Origin: Yersinia rochesterensis
GTDB lineage: Bacteria; Pseudomonadota; Gammaproteobacteria; Enterobacterales; Enterobacteriaceae
Length of the DNA stretch: 64,000 bases
Direction: 5' to 3'
Assembly (NCBI RefSeq): GCF_003600645.1
Contig: NZ_CP032482.1
Span: 2,170,001-2,234,000, forward strand
Below, in pieces: positions 57,170 through 64,000 of the stretch (positions are counted from its first letter, which is position 1; each line of letters opens with the position of its first letter). The notes beneath the pieces are model-generated. The model saw only the letters and a list, made by a program, of their open reading frames with translations. It was not told the origin of the DNA and did not search any database. Both the position numbers and the translations under genes were made by a program.

Positions 57170-57357
57170 AGTATATGGGCCATATTCCCAGTATTATTGG
57201 GCGCTATCCGTTAAAAATATCACCCAGTTCAGCAAAACATTGCGCTAACGCAAGCTGTCTGTTGTCGGCATCGCCTAGACTTTTATCTATGTTATCAATT
57301 TCGCTAATATTAGGCGGAAAGACTTGAGTCGACGTGGCCAGATTGCGGAGTATTGTT

Positions 57358-58026
57358 ATGTTAACGCGTGTTTTTGTGACGGGTACCGACACAGCTGTTG
57401 GTAAAACCGTAGTGTCACGGGCCTTACTTCAGGCCTTAAGCCAAAATGGCAGAACAGCTGTGGGCTATAAGCCGGTAGCGACAGAGAGTCAAGAAACTCC
57501 GGATGGATTGCGTAACCAGGATGCACTGATTTTACAAGCTTCATCTTCAATTGAAGTGGATTATCAGGAAGTTAACCCATACCCACTGGCTGGGGATGTT
57601 ATCCATGCTTGTTCGGGCACCCTCATTAACTACAACAAAATGACGGAAGGATTGCGGCAATTAGCCACCAAAGCCGACACTGTTGTCGTCGAAGGTTGTG
57701 GCGGCTGGAAAGTGATGATGAATGATCAGCGCTTTTATTCTGATTGGGTGGTGCAAGAGCAGTTACCGGTTATTTTAGTCGTCGGAATTAAATTAGGCTG
57801 TATTAATCATGCTTTATTAACAGCTCAAGCTATTATCAATGATGGCTTACCCTTATTAGGGTGGGTTGCTAACCGTATTAATCCCGGACTTGCCCATTAT
57901 GCTGAAACAATCGCAATGTTACGCGAGCGTTTACCTGCACCACAATTAGGGCAATTACCTTATCTGCCGCACCCAGAACAAAAACCTCTGGCCAAGTATT
58001 TAGATCTAACCGCAATGGTTAAGTAA
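57358..58026 (+). CDS. bioD2: Dethiobiotin synthetase-like protein BioD2
   Basis: BioD enzymes close the ureido ring of dethiobiotin using ATP and CO2. This is the second, non-bio-operon type found next to mlc in E. coli (also called ynfK). From MLTRVFVTGTDTAVGKTVVS it has 222 residues. The P-loop GTDTAVGKT lies at about 9-17 and VVVEGCGGWKVMMND near 110. The ATG at 57358 has GGAG seven bases upstream; a longer frame includes eight extra residues without a site. Its contribution to biotin synthesis beside a standard bioD is uncertain. Confidence 0.93.
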   Translation: MLTRVFVTGTDTAVGKTVVSRALLQALSQNGRTAVGYKPVATESQETPDGLRNQDALILQASSSIEVDYQEVNPYPLAGDVIHACSGTLINYNKMTEGLRQLATKADTVVVEGCGGWKVMMNDQRFYSDWVVQEQLPVILVVGIKLGCINHALLTAQAIINDGLPLLGWVANRINPGLAHYAETIAMLRERLPAPQLGQLPYLPHPEQKPLAKYLDLTAMVK

Positions 58027-58032
58027 TATATT

Positions 58033-58103
58033 TATATCCGCCATATTTCAAGTTGCATGTGCGTTGGCCGCCTTTCTGCGACTCGAATTATTTAGGGGCT
58101 ATG
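58033..58103. repeat. Short ERIC element with deleted core
   Basis: ATATCCGCCATATTTCAAGT-TGCATGTGCGTTGGC is directly joined to CGCCTTTCTGCGACTCGAAT-TATTTAGG. Both ends are present but the central palindrome is missing. It follows bioD2 by a few bases. Confidence 0.8.
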
Positions 58104-58191
58104 ACGGTTACTTGTTGATAGTGTTATAAGTGAAATAGTGTTATTGGTAAAATTAATAATCGTCTCTAATTGACGTCTTTATCGACGCATT

Positions 58192-59535
58192 TTAGCGTGA
58201 ATGATAGACAGAAATAGGGCGTAACCAACGGGCTATTGTTGTCGAAATAACACAGGATAATAGTAGCCCTGGAAGCAGGGTGTATTCACCGGTCATTTCA
58301 CACACCATCAGCGCGGCCATGATAGGCGCGTGCGTGGTGGCAGCCAGCAATGTCGCCATTCCTGTTAATGCCATTAATAGCGCAATATTGTCACCAAACA
58401 TATTGCCACCAAACCATGGCCACCAGGCAAACATTTGCCCACATAACATACCTAGCGCCGCACCAACAAACAGAGTGGGGGTAAATACCCCGCCGGGAGC
58501 CCCCGAGCCGCTACTGGCCAATACCGCCAATAACTTACAAATTAGTATGCCGCCAATTAATAAAATCCCCGGAGGCGTGGTTAATAATGATTGCACCACA
58601 CTGTAACCATTGCCCCAGACTTCCGGGAAAATTAGCGATAATAACCCTACAATTATCCCGCCCAGTGCTAATTGTAGTGGCGGTGATAAATTCAACGACC
58701 GAAAAGCATGTCCGCTGGCGGTCATCGCTTTGAGAAATAGAGGCCCACAAAAACCGGCTAATAATCCTAATAGTGCCATTAGGAGATACTGTATCGGCCA
58801 GGGGGATGGCAGTGCTTGTACTTGATACAGTGTTTCCTGACCGCCGTGTAACAAATTGCTGGTGAGCAATGCACTGACGGCCGCAATAACCACTGGCCCG
58901 AGAGAAGCCAGCATTAGAGTACCGAACAGAATCTCTGCAATAAATAAGCTACCAGCCAGTGGTGCATGATAGGCGCTGGCCATACCGGCGGCGGCACCAC
59001 AAGCAACCCATAATTTCCATTCTTTGGGTTTGGCATAGCGCTGTGCGAAAACAGAAGCAAACAATGCCGCCAAAAGCACCATCGCGCCTTCACGGCCAAT
59101 AGCACTGCCGCTAGAAACCACCAATAATGAGGCCAGGGACTTGATTAAACTGGCGGAAACATCTAATCGACCATCTCCAATTTCAATGGCCTCCATATAA
59201 TCGGTAGGGGCGCTGGGCTTTTGATGTCGATAACGCTGATAGACCCATAATAATGATCCTGCGGCCAGCCCACCTAGAGCCGGTGTTACTGCACGCCGCC
59301 AGCCATTAATAGAAGAAGCCGCCGCGACCAGGCTGCCATCCGTCCGAGCAAATAATACCCACTCAAGACCCAACATTGCCTGATGAAATAACCAAACAAT
59401 CACCGCAGACATGATGCCCAGCATGATGGCAATTATCAGTCGGCGCAGCATTGCGCGGTAGTAATACCAATGAGCGGGCCGTTTCATAGCAAAAAACTGA
59501 CTGACATATCGCGGTTGGCCCCATATTTTTATCAT
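58192..59535 (-). CDS. clcB: ClC-type channel/transporter ClcB
   Basis: ClcB is a ClC-family chloride transporter, implicated in E. coli acid resistance with ClcA. The longest frame has 447 residues. Homology begins at [20 protein letters not shown] (start 59451), giving 419 residues, close to the E. coli 418. None of the candidate starts has a good Shine-Dalgarno site, so the true start is unsettled. The ion path and gate are visible in [16 protein letters not shown] near 135 and [20 protein letters not shown] near 345 of the long form. It is convergent with bioD2, as in E. coli. Confidence 0.9.
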   Translation of the reverse strand: MIKIWGQPRYVSQFFAMKRPAHWYYYRAMLRRLIIAIMLGIMSAVIVWLFHQAMLGLEWVLFARTDGSLVAAASSINGWRRAVTPALGGLAAGSLLWVYQRYRHQKPSAPTDYMEAIEIGDGRLDVSASLIKSLASLLVVSSGSAIGREGAMVLLAALFASVFAQRYAKPKEWKLWVACGAAAGMASAYHAPLAGSLFIAEILFGTLMLASLGPVVIAAVSALLTSNLLHGGQETLYQVQALPSPWPIQYLLMALLGLLAGFCGPLFLKAMTASGHAFRSLNLSPPLQLALGGIIVGLLSLIFPEVWGNGYSVVQSLLTTPPGILLIGGILICKLLAVLASSGSGAPGGVFTPTLFVGAALGMLCGQMFAWWPWFGGNMFGDNIALLMALTGMATLLAATTHAPIMAALMVCEMTGEYTLLPGLLLSCVISTTIARWLRPISVYHSR

Positions 59536-59764
59536 AAAGAGGTAGGTATACAGATAGATTGTTACTGGTCATCACGCTAATGACCAGTAAATTTTAGGGT
59601 AGGGCCAAATTAATAATATCCTACGCCAATACTGCTTTTTGTATAGATGACTCCCGAAGTAATATTTTCTTGATACTACTCAGTAAAATTCCACATTAAT
59701 ATAAATAATAAGTATATATTGGTGTTTTCAAACGCAGCTTTATTCTCAGGGAAGGACAAGTACC

Positions 59765-59896
59765 ATGAAGGAAACTATAAGCGTTCGCAGCCAGATATTA
59801 TGGTTGCTGTTGTTATCACTTTATCCGGTTGCATCAGCGGCTCTTCTTTACTTTATCATCCCGAAAAATACAGGATATGGTTGGCTTGGGTTATGA
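59765..59896 (+). CDS. Small membrane protein, first of an overlapping pair
   Basis: This 43-residue ORF (MKETISVRSQILWLLLLSLY...) has one hydrophobic segment at about residues 11-34. An AAGGA lies nine bases before the ATG. It ends two bases before the ATG of the next ORF (TGACATG). I do not recognise it. It may be a genuine small protein, or the first half of a longer gene disrupted by a frameshift. Confidence 0.4.
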   Translation: MKETISVRSQILWLLLLSLYPVASAALLYFIIPKNTGYGWLGL

Positions 59897-59897
59897 C

Positions 59898-60056
59898 ATG
59901 TTGGCAGTCTTTTATTTCATATTCTGCTTAATCGTCAATATTATCTTTATCTGCCAGACATCAAAGAAACGACCACACCTGAATAAAGAATCCTGGATAT
60001 ATATGTTTCCTGTCCTGTCCCCCGTGTTATGTGGGTTCTGGCTGGTTCCGGTTTGA
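59898..60056 (+). CDS. Small membrane protein, second of an overlapping pair
   Basis: This 52-residue ORF (MLAVFYFIFCLIVNIIFICQ...) has two hydrophobic stretches, at about 1-20 and 36-52, with a basic loop between them. Its start lies right after the stop of the preceding 43-residue ORF in another frame. There is no clear Shine-Dalgarno site, so either coupled translation or a single frameshifted gene is possible. The family is unknown. Confidence 0.35.
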   Translation: MLAVFYFIFCLIVNIIFICQTSKKRPHLNKESWIYMFPVLSPVLCGFWLVPV

Positions 60057-60080
60057 TGAAGAGTTGATAAGCATAAACGG

Positions 60081-60108
60081 AAAGGGTGCACCGAAAAGTG
60101 CACCCTAA
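60081..60108. terminator. Terminator between the small ORFs and ynfD
   Basis: AGGGTGCAC-CGAAAA-GTGCACCCT is a nine-pair perfect stem. On the minus strand it is followed by TTCCGTTTATG, so it probably ends ynfD, and it lies between convergent genes. Confidence 0.7.
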
Positions 60109-60118
60109 AATCAAAACG

Positions 60119-60364
60119 TTATTCGCCGTCAGTGATACGGGTATAAACAATCTTCTGGGTATCATTTTCACAATGCCCAACAACTTGTCCACCCGCTTGT
60201 TGTACCTGATCGTTAGGAACGATATCCAATTTAAAACCAGATTCAGGCACGCCATTACTGATAATCTTTTGCGTGATATCGGCTTTGACACTTTCACAAG
60301 ATGCCAAAGCAGCCAATGGTGCTAAAGATAATAACAATACGCTGATAATAAACGTTTTTTTCAT
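60119..60364 (-). CDS. ynfD: DUF1161 periplasmic protein, YnfD-like
   Basis: This 81-residue protein (MKKTFIISVLLLSLAPLAAL) begins with a signal peptide cleaved probably after ALA-S. The mature part is SCESVKADITQKIISNGVPE...VPNDQVQQ...VVGHCENDTQKIVYTR, with two cysteines that may form a disulfide. It matches E. coli YnfD closely around IISNGVPES and VVGHC, but lacks that protein's C-terminal tail. The chosen ATG has AAGGA seven bases upstream. Function is unknown. Confidence 0.85.
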   Translation of the reverse strand: MKKTFIISVLLLSLAPLAALASCESVKADITQKIISNGVPESGFKLDIVPNDQVQQAGGQVVGHCENDTQKIVYTRITDGE

Positions 60365-60455
60365 CATAAAATCCTTATGTGGATGAATAGCTTGCCTAAC
60401 CTAAGGATAGCCTTGGTTCACATAACCTCAAGTTAATCTGAGCCAATCTCGTCTA

Positions 60456-60827
60456 TTAGGGATTAATCTTACGACCGGACAAACGATCCAGACAGCGTTG
60501 GGTGTTAGGTTCCCAATAAGCATTGAGATTTTCGCTGCTTTCGCAATTATCTTTCGCATCTTCAGCACGGTCGTCTTTATCGAAATTCTTTTCTACCCGG
60601 TTATTCACTTTGTTACGCAGGCGCTGGGTTTCATCCCATTGTTGTTGGCTTTGGCGTGCTTGTTCTTTTGACATTGGGTCATTGTTCCCGCCAACGGAAA
60701 CACAGGTGCTACCTTGAGTACAAGTGGCCGATTGCGCCAACGCAGGCGTTTGCCACATCAGCGGTAAAGCCAACACGGCTAAGGGGAGGAAAGCGCGCAT
60801 CAGGCGTGGCAGGCTACTTATGTTCAT
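60456..60827 (-). CDS. ynfB: YnfB family protein (DUF1283)
   Basis: This 123-residue secreted protein has a signal peptide ([20 protein letters not shown]...ALAQS, about 31 residues). The mature part is hydrophilic, with four cysteines ([20 protein letters not shown] near 34-53; NCESSEN and QRCLDRLSG near the end). It is similar to E. coli YnfB (113), a UPF0482 family protein of unknown function. It is on the same strand as ynfD with a 91-base gap. In E. coli speG lies near these genes; it is not here. Confidence 0.87.
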   Translation of the reverse strand: MNISSLPRLMRAFLPLAVLALPLMWQTPALAQSATCTQGSTCVSVGGNNDPMSKEQARQSQQQWDETQRLRNKVNNRVEKNFDKDDRAEDAKDNCESSENLNAYWEPNTQRCLDRLSGRKINP

Positions 60828-60946
60828 CGTCTTAAGTCCTTTATGAGTCGGTGATATTAATTCATCAGGCCATTATCAGCAGATAAAAAAATTATACCAT
60901 CGCTCGCAGCATCTAGACTAGTCAGTGATAAGCTTGTTGATAATAG

Positions 60947-61040
60947 GTATACCCGTCATGCTTCAAGCTACATGTGCGGTGAAGCTCAGCGGGGTTCCCT
61001 CATTTGCCGCTTTCCTGCAACTCGCATTATTTAGGGCTAC
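60947..61040. repeat. ERIC element, partly deleted
   Basis: GTATACCCGTCATGCTTCAA-GCTACATGTGCGGT on the left, a shortened core (AAGCTCAGCGGGGTTCCCTC) and CCTGCAACTCGCATTATTTA on the right. It ends 60 bases before ynfA and may be part of its leader RNA. Confidence 0.8.
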
Positions 61041-61099
61041 TATTAATTCCCACAACTGTTTTGACGTAACTCATTGTCAACATTAAAAGAGATCTAAAT

Positions 61100-61426
61100 G
61101 TGATAAAAACTACGTTACTGTTTTTTGTAACCGCATTGGCTGAGATTATTGGCTGTTTCTTACCTTATTTGTGGTTACGAAAAGGCGGAACTATTTGGCT
61201 ATTATTGCCAGCGGCAGCCAGTTTGGCCTTATTCGTTTGGCTATTAACCCTGCATCCCACGGCCAGTGGGCGAATCTATGCCGCATACGGCGGCGTTTAT
61301 GTCGCGACAGCATTAATTTGGCTACGTGTTGTTGATGGTGTGAAGCTCTCAGTATTCGATTGGGTCGGCGCGGCAGTAGCGCTGGCGGGCATGCTAATTA
61401 TTGTTGCTGGCTGGCGGGTAAATTAA
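61100..61426 (+). CDS. ynfA: YnfA inner-membrane protein (UPF0060)
   Basis: This 108-residue protein has four membrane helices and very strong similarity to E. coli YnfA ([59 protein letters not shown]). The family resembles small multidrug resistance exporters, and an efflux role has been reported in Shigella. The start codon is GTG at 61100. The ATG two bases upstream forms only ATG-TGA and is out of frame. The Shine-Dalgarno site (AGAG) is weak. An ERIC element lies just upstream. Confidence 0.93.
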   Translation: MIKTTLLFFVTALAEIIGCFLPYLWLRKGGTIWLLLPAAASLALFVWLLTLHPTASGRIYAAYGGVYVATALIWLRVVDGVKLSVFDWVGAAVALAGMLIIVAGWRVN

Positions 61427-61430
61427 GAGT

Positions 61431-61447
61431 GGGGCGGTCAACGCCCC
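61431..61447. terminator. Hairpin between ynfA and ydfG
   Basis: GGGGCG-GTCAA-CGCCCC lies between convergent genes. It has a strong six-pair G-C stem but no real T tract on either strand. Confidence 0.4.
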
Positions 61448-61481
61448 AAACACGATATTATCTATCGATATTACTTATCGG

Positions 61482-62231
61482 CTAACCTTCGCGGTGAATA
61501 CTTAATCCAGCAAAAGATTGGCTCACCGGCATCATTTCCAGTGTGTTGATATTCACGCGAGCAGGTAATGTGGCCACCCAATATACCGCTTCAGCAACAT
61601 CTTCAGGTATCAATGGATTGGCCCCATCGTAGGTTTTATTGACTTTATCCCCGTCGCCTTTAAAACGAACTGCCGAGAATTCAGTGCCACCGACCATTCC
61701 TGGCTCAATATCCGTTACGCGGATATGGGTGCCATGCAGATCGGCGCGCAGCCCCAGACTAAACTGCTTAACAAAAGCTTTGGTCGCACCATACACATTG
61801 CCGCCGGCATAAGGCCAGTTAGCCGCGGTAGAACCGATATTAATAATATGCCCCATATCGCGCGCCACCATTGCAGGAAGCAAAGCTCGGGTCATATTCA
61901 CCAAACCTTTGGTATTGGTGTCAATCATTGTGTCCCAATCTTCAACATTGGCTTTGTGAGCGGGTTCCAGCCCCAATGCCAAACCGGCATTATTCACCAG
62001 CACATCAATGTTTTTCAGCTCTGTCGGGAGTTCATCAATAACATGTTGAATAGCCGCGCGATTACGGACATCTAACCGCACAATATGCAGCGGTTCACCT
62101 AATTCGGCCTTTAATTCTTCCAACCGCTCCTGACGCCGCCCCGTTGCAATAACCTGATGACCGTGACTGATAAACTTGCGAGTGATAGCTTCACCAAACC
62201 CGGAGGTCGCGCCTGTGACGAAAACGATCAT
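61482..62231 (-). CDS. ydfG: NADP-dependent 3-hydroxy acid dehydrogenase YdfG
   Basis: YdfG is a short-chain dehydrogenase that oxidises serine, 3-hydroxy acids and related compounds with NADP. It has 249 residues from MIVFVTGATSGFGEAITRKF (E. coli 248). The nucleotide-binding glycine motif TGATSGFGE is at 6-14. The catalytic residues are in NIGSTAANWPYAGGNVYGATKAFV near 135-158 (Ser, Tyr and Lys in YxxxK). AAGGA lies six bases before the ATG at 62231; the upstream ATG overlaps that site. The reading frame is intact. Confidence 0.95.
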   Translation of the reverse strand: MIVFVTGATSGFGEAITRKFISHGHQVIATGRRQERLEELKAELGEPLHIVRLDVRNRAAIQHVIDELPTELKNIDVLVNNAGLALGLEPAHKANVEDWDTMIDTNTKGLVNMTRALLPAMVARDMGHIINIGSTAANWPYAGGNVYGATKAFVKQFSLGLRADLHGTHIRVTDIEPGMVGGTEFSAVRFKGDGDKVNKTYDGANPLIPEDVAEAVYWVATLPARVNINTLEMMPVSQSFAGLSIHREG

Positions 62232-62302
62232 GTGCATTCCTTATTTTTCGGTGCCAATAATATAATTGATATGATTAACATACTCTTAAGTACAGCTGGA
62301 CG

Positions 62303-62582
62303 CTATTGCCGTTTGGACGGCCTCTTACGCACTTCATCACCCGCATCACGGCTAAGTGTTAATATATCCACAATTGATAGTAATGCGACTACACCAATAA
62401 CCACAAATGCTATCTGGAAATTTTCCAACGGGGATGGCCACTGCATTCAATAACCCATTGATCAGCAAGGTAGAGCGGAAACGGAATCGATATAAGATAG
62501 CGGAGGTAAAAGGCTTCATGGCCAAGTTACCAGCAAAAACAGCTAAAAGGCCCAGTGGGAGCGAAGCTACAAAATGCGACAT
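62303..62582 (-). pseudogene. Remnant of an MFS drug transporter, frameshifted
   Basis: Two pieces of minus-strand frame join into the C-terminal part of a 14-helix-type (DHA2) MFS transporter. The first, 62582 to about 62430, encodes PLGLLAVFAGNLAMKPFTSA and RSTLLINGLLNA. The second, in another frame from about 62424 to the stop at 62303, encodes NFQIAFVVIGVVALLSIVDI and a basic tail (KRPSKRQ). The change of frame near 62425 and the missing N-terminal part indicate a decayed gene. Confidence 0.7.
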
Positions 62583-62587
62583 TTGTC

Positions 62588-62884
62588 TTAGTTGGAGCTA
62601 ACTGTAGTGACGTAACGAACCATGCCCTGGAGCAGTTGTGCAAACCGATGTGATTCATAATTACCGTCACTTGGCACCATCCAAATGCTACTGAACTCCA
62701 GTTGGATCGTTGGTACGCCATGTGCCGCGCCGAACTTTGTAATAGTTTCGTTTTTGGAGGCGGCAAAATAGTTGTTTGAATAATTGGAAATACCCTCATT
62801 TCGTAATGAGGTTATGAGTTTAGTCACCAGTTCGTCTTTACCCAGCAGCGATTTACGTGACGTTGTCACTAAAATAAACCCCAT
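62588..62884 (-). CDS. Short unassigned ORF, possibly a truncated gene
   Basis: A 98-residue frame (MGFILVTTSRKSLLGKDELV...) contains HGVPTIQLEFSSIWMVPSDG and ESHRFAQLLQGMVRYVTTV. It looks like the end of a larger protein rather than a complete one, perhaps an amidohydrolase-like enzyme, but I cannot assign it. It lies directly upstream of the transporter remnant on the same strand. No good ribosome-binding site is present. Confidence that it is expressed is low. Confidence 0.35.
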   Translation of the reverse strand: MGFILVTTSRKSLLGKDELVTKLITSLRNEGISNYSNNYFAASKNETITKFGAAHGVPTIQLEFSSIWMVPSDGNYESHRFAQLLQGMVRYVTTVSSN

Positions 62885-63030
62885 TATTTCTGCTAGTGAC
62901 TTGTATGATGATGGGATACAGACATATGGTTGACCGAAGTCAATTAAAGAAAGTAAAGGTGGGATAGGGCGTACTAAGTGAATGCTTATAGGCTAATACT
63001 TAGTGCCCCCCTCGATCAGTGCTTCAGTGC

Positions 63031-63459
63031 TTATTTATTGATCTGCTTACCCTGTTCATCAACAACCCGTTCACCATCTTCTTTGGTAAACGCAGCGCGT
63101 TGCACATCAGTCAAAATATCCAGAACCCTCTCAGAAGGTCGGCATAAACGGGTACCCAGAGGGGTAACAACAATTGGCCGGTTAATCAGAATAGGGTGCT
63201 GCAACATGAAATTAATCAATTGTTCGTCGCTAAAGGCATCTTCTGCCAAGCCCAATTGTTCATAAGGTTCGACATTCTTGCGCAACAACGCCCGAACCCT
63301 GATGCCCATATCTGTAATCAACTTCATCAACTCTTCACGGGTTGGCGGTGTTTCCAGATACAGTATAACTTTAGGTTCAGTGCCACTGTTGCGAATCAAT
63401 GCCAACGTGTTACGGGACGTCCCACATGCGGGATTATGATAAATAATGACATTGCTCAT
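63031..63459 (-). CDS. arsC: Arsenate reductase ArsC (glutaredoxin-dependent)
   Basis: ArsC reduces arsenate to arsenite with glutathione and glutaredoxin. The 142 residues match the plasmid and chromosomal ArsC of E. coli (141). The catalytic Cys12 is in YHNPACGTSRNTL, and conserved arginines occur in NRPIVVTPLGTRLCRPSE near 93-110. It follows arsB on the same strand with a 64-base gap, the usual order arsB-arsC, so arsenite produced here is exported by ArsB. arsR would be expected beyond the right edge. Confidence 0.96.
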   Translation of the reverse strand: MSNVIIYHNPACGTSRNTLALIRNSGTEPKVILYLETPPTREELMKLITDMGIRVRALLRKNVEPYEQLGLAEDAFSDEQLINFMLQHPILINRPIVVTPLGTRLCRPSERVLDILTDVQRAAFTKEDGERVVDEQGKQINK

Positions 63460-63523
63460 CGGGATGATCTCTTGTCGAGGCTCCAGTACATTATTGCGCC
63501 TGGAGCTATGTGTTAAACAATAG

Positions 63524-64000
63524 CTAATGTACGACGGATAACCGCAAGGCTAATGCCATCAGTGTGACAAACAGCACAGGGACGGTCATTACAATGCCGA
63601 CCCGGAAGTAATATCCCCAGGTAATCGTCATATTCTTCTGCGACAAAACATGCAGCCATAGCAACGTCGCCAGACTGCCAATTGGAGTAATCTTAGGCCC
63701 CAAGTCGCTACCTATTACGTTGGCATAAATCATCGCTTCTTTGATAACACCCGTTGCTGCGCTGCCATCAATCGACAAGGCCCCGACCAGAACGGTCGGC
63801 ATATTGTTCATAACGGAAGAGAGGAAAGCCGCCAGAAACCCTGTTCCTAAAGTTGATATCAACAATCCCTGTTCAGCCAGTTGATTTAGCAGGGCAGAAA
63901 GGTAGTGAGTCAGTCCTGCATTGCGTAAACCGTAAACCACCAGGTACATACCCAGTGAGAAAATCACAATCTGCCAGGGCGCACCACGCAGTACTTTGCC
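63524..64000 (-). CDS. arsB: Arsenite efflux pump ArsB, N-terminal part beyond window edge
   Basis: ArsB is an inner-membrane arsenite/antimonite exporter of about 429 residues in E. coli. Only the C-terminal 158 are visible, running from 64000 to the stop at 63524. Family stretches are [40 protein letters not shown] and [20 protein letters not shown] with the conserved Asn and Asp residues. The frame is open at the edge, so the gene continues to the right. The Met at 63967 is internal and is not the start. Confidence 0.96.
   Translation of the reverse strand, partial: GKVLRGAPWQIVIFSLGMYLVVYGLRNAGLTHYLSALLNQLAEQGLLISTLGTGFLAAFLSSVMNNMPTVLVGALSIDGSAATGVIKEAMIYANVIGSDLGPKITPIGSLATLLWLHVLSQKNMTITWGYYFRVGIVMTVPVLFVTLMALALRLSVVH

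Noticed and set aside
1..64000. dif site and further Ter sites
   Set aside because: No sequence like the dif consensus noticed and only one Ter core found; a computed search would be needed to exclude weak matches.

Overview
The window is a chromosomal segment of an enterobacterium, most probably Yersinia of the Y. enterocolitica group. Three things point there: the yaxAB pore-forming cytotoxin pair, many ERIC-type intergenic repeats with Yersinia-style ends, and a gene content that follows the E. coli terminus region but is rearranged. A tus gene with an adjacent Ter site near 52.44 kb places the segment in the replication terminus domain. No rRNA, tRNA, CRISPR array or complete insertion sequence was seen. 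Both edges cut genes: cstA at the left and arsB at the right.

Layout. 0-6.8 kb: cstA (partial), rnb and ydeP, all minus strand. 6.8-10.2 kb: an AT-rich island with yaxA, yaxB and a small unknown gene. 10.2-18.5 kb: ydgK, rsxABC, rsxDGE and nth, with a Rob/SoxS-like regulator inserted on the opposite strand between rsxC and rsxD. 18.5-34.5 kb: a block that separates ydgK from ydgJ, which lie close together in E. coli. It holds fhs, an RtxB-RtxD-RtxE-like type I export system with no visible substrate, an AAA ATPase, araA and araB, araC, two PAS-HTH regulators and a permease remnant. 34.6-42.6 kb: ydgJ, a bile-acid-symporter-like gene, add, malY, malX and malI with two MalI operators. 42.6-45.3 kb: an HdeD-like membrane protein fused to a permuted NlpC/P60-like domain, and a MASE1-PAS protein with no output domain. 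45.7-52.5 kb: ydgA, manA, fumC, a third PAS-HTH regulator, tus and Ter. 52.7-62.3 kb: a SHOCT protein, ynfM, ynfL, mlc, bioD2, clcB, two tiny overlapping membrane ORFs, ynfD, ynfB, ynfA and ydfG. 62.3-64 kb: decayed remnants, then arsC and arsB.

How the genes work together. YaxA and YaxB form a two-component alpha-pore-forming toxin. Rsx is a membrane electron-transfer complex that in E. coli keeps SoxR reduced. MalI represses malX and malY, Mlc governs sugar PTS genes, and AraC should control araBA. The regions least explained by the E. coli backbone are the orphan exporter, the three PAS-HTH paralogs, the MASE1/HdeD-protease pair and the regulator inside rsx. All function calls come from reading the translated sequences; no database search was run.
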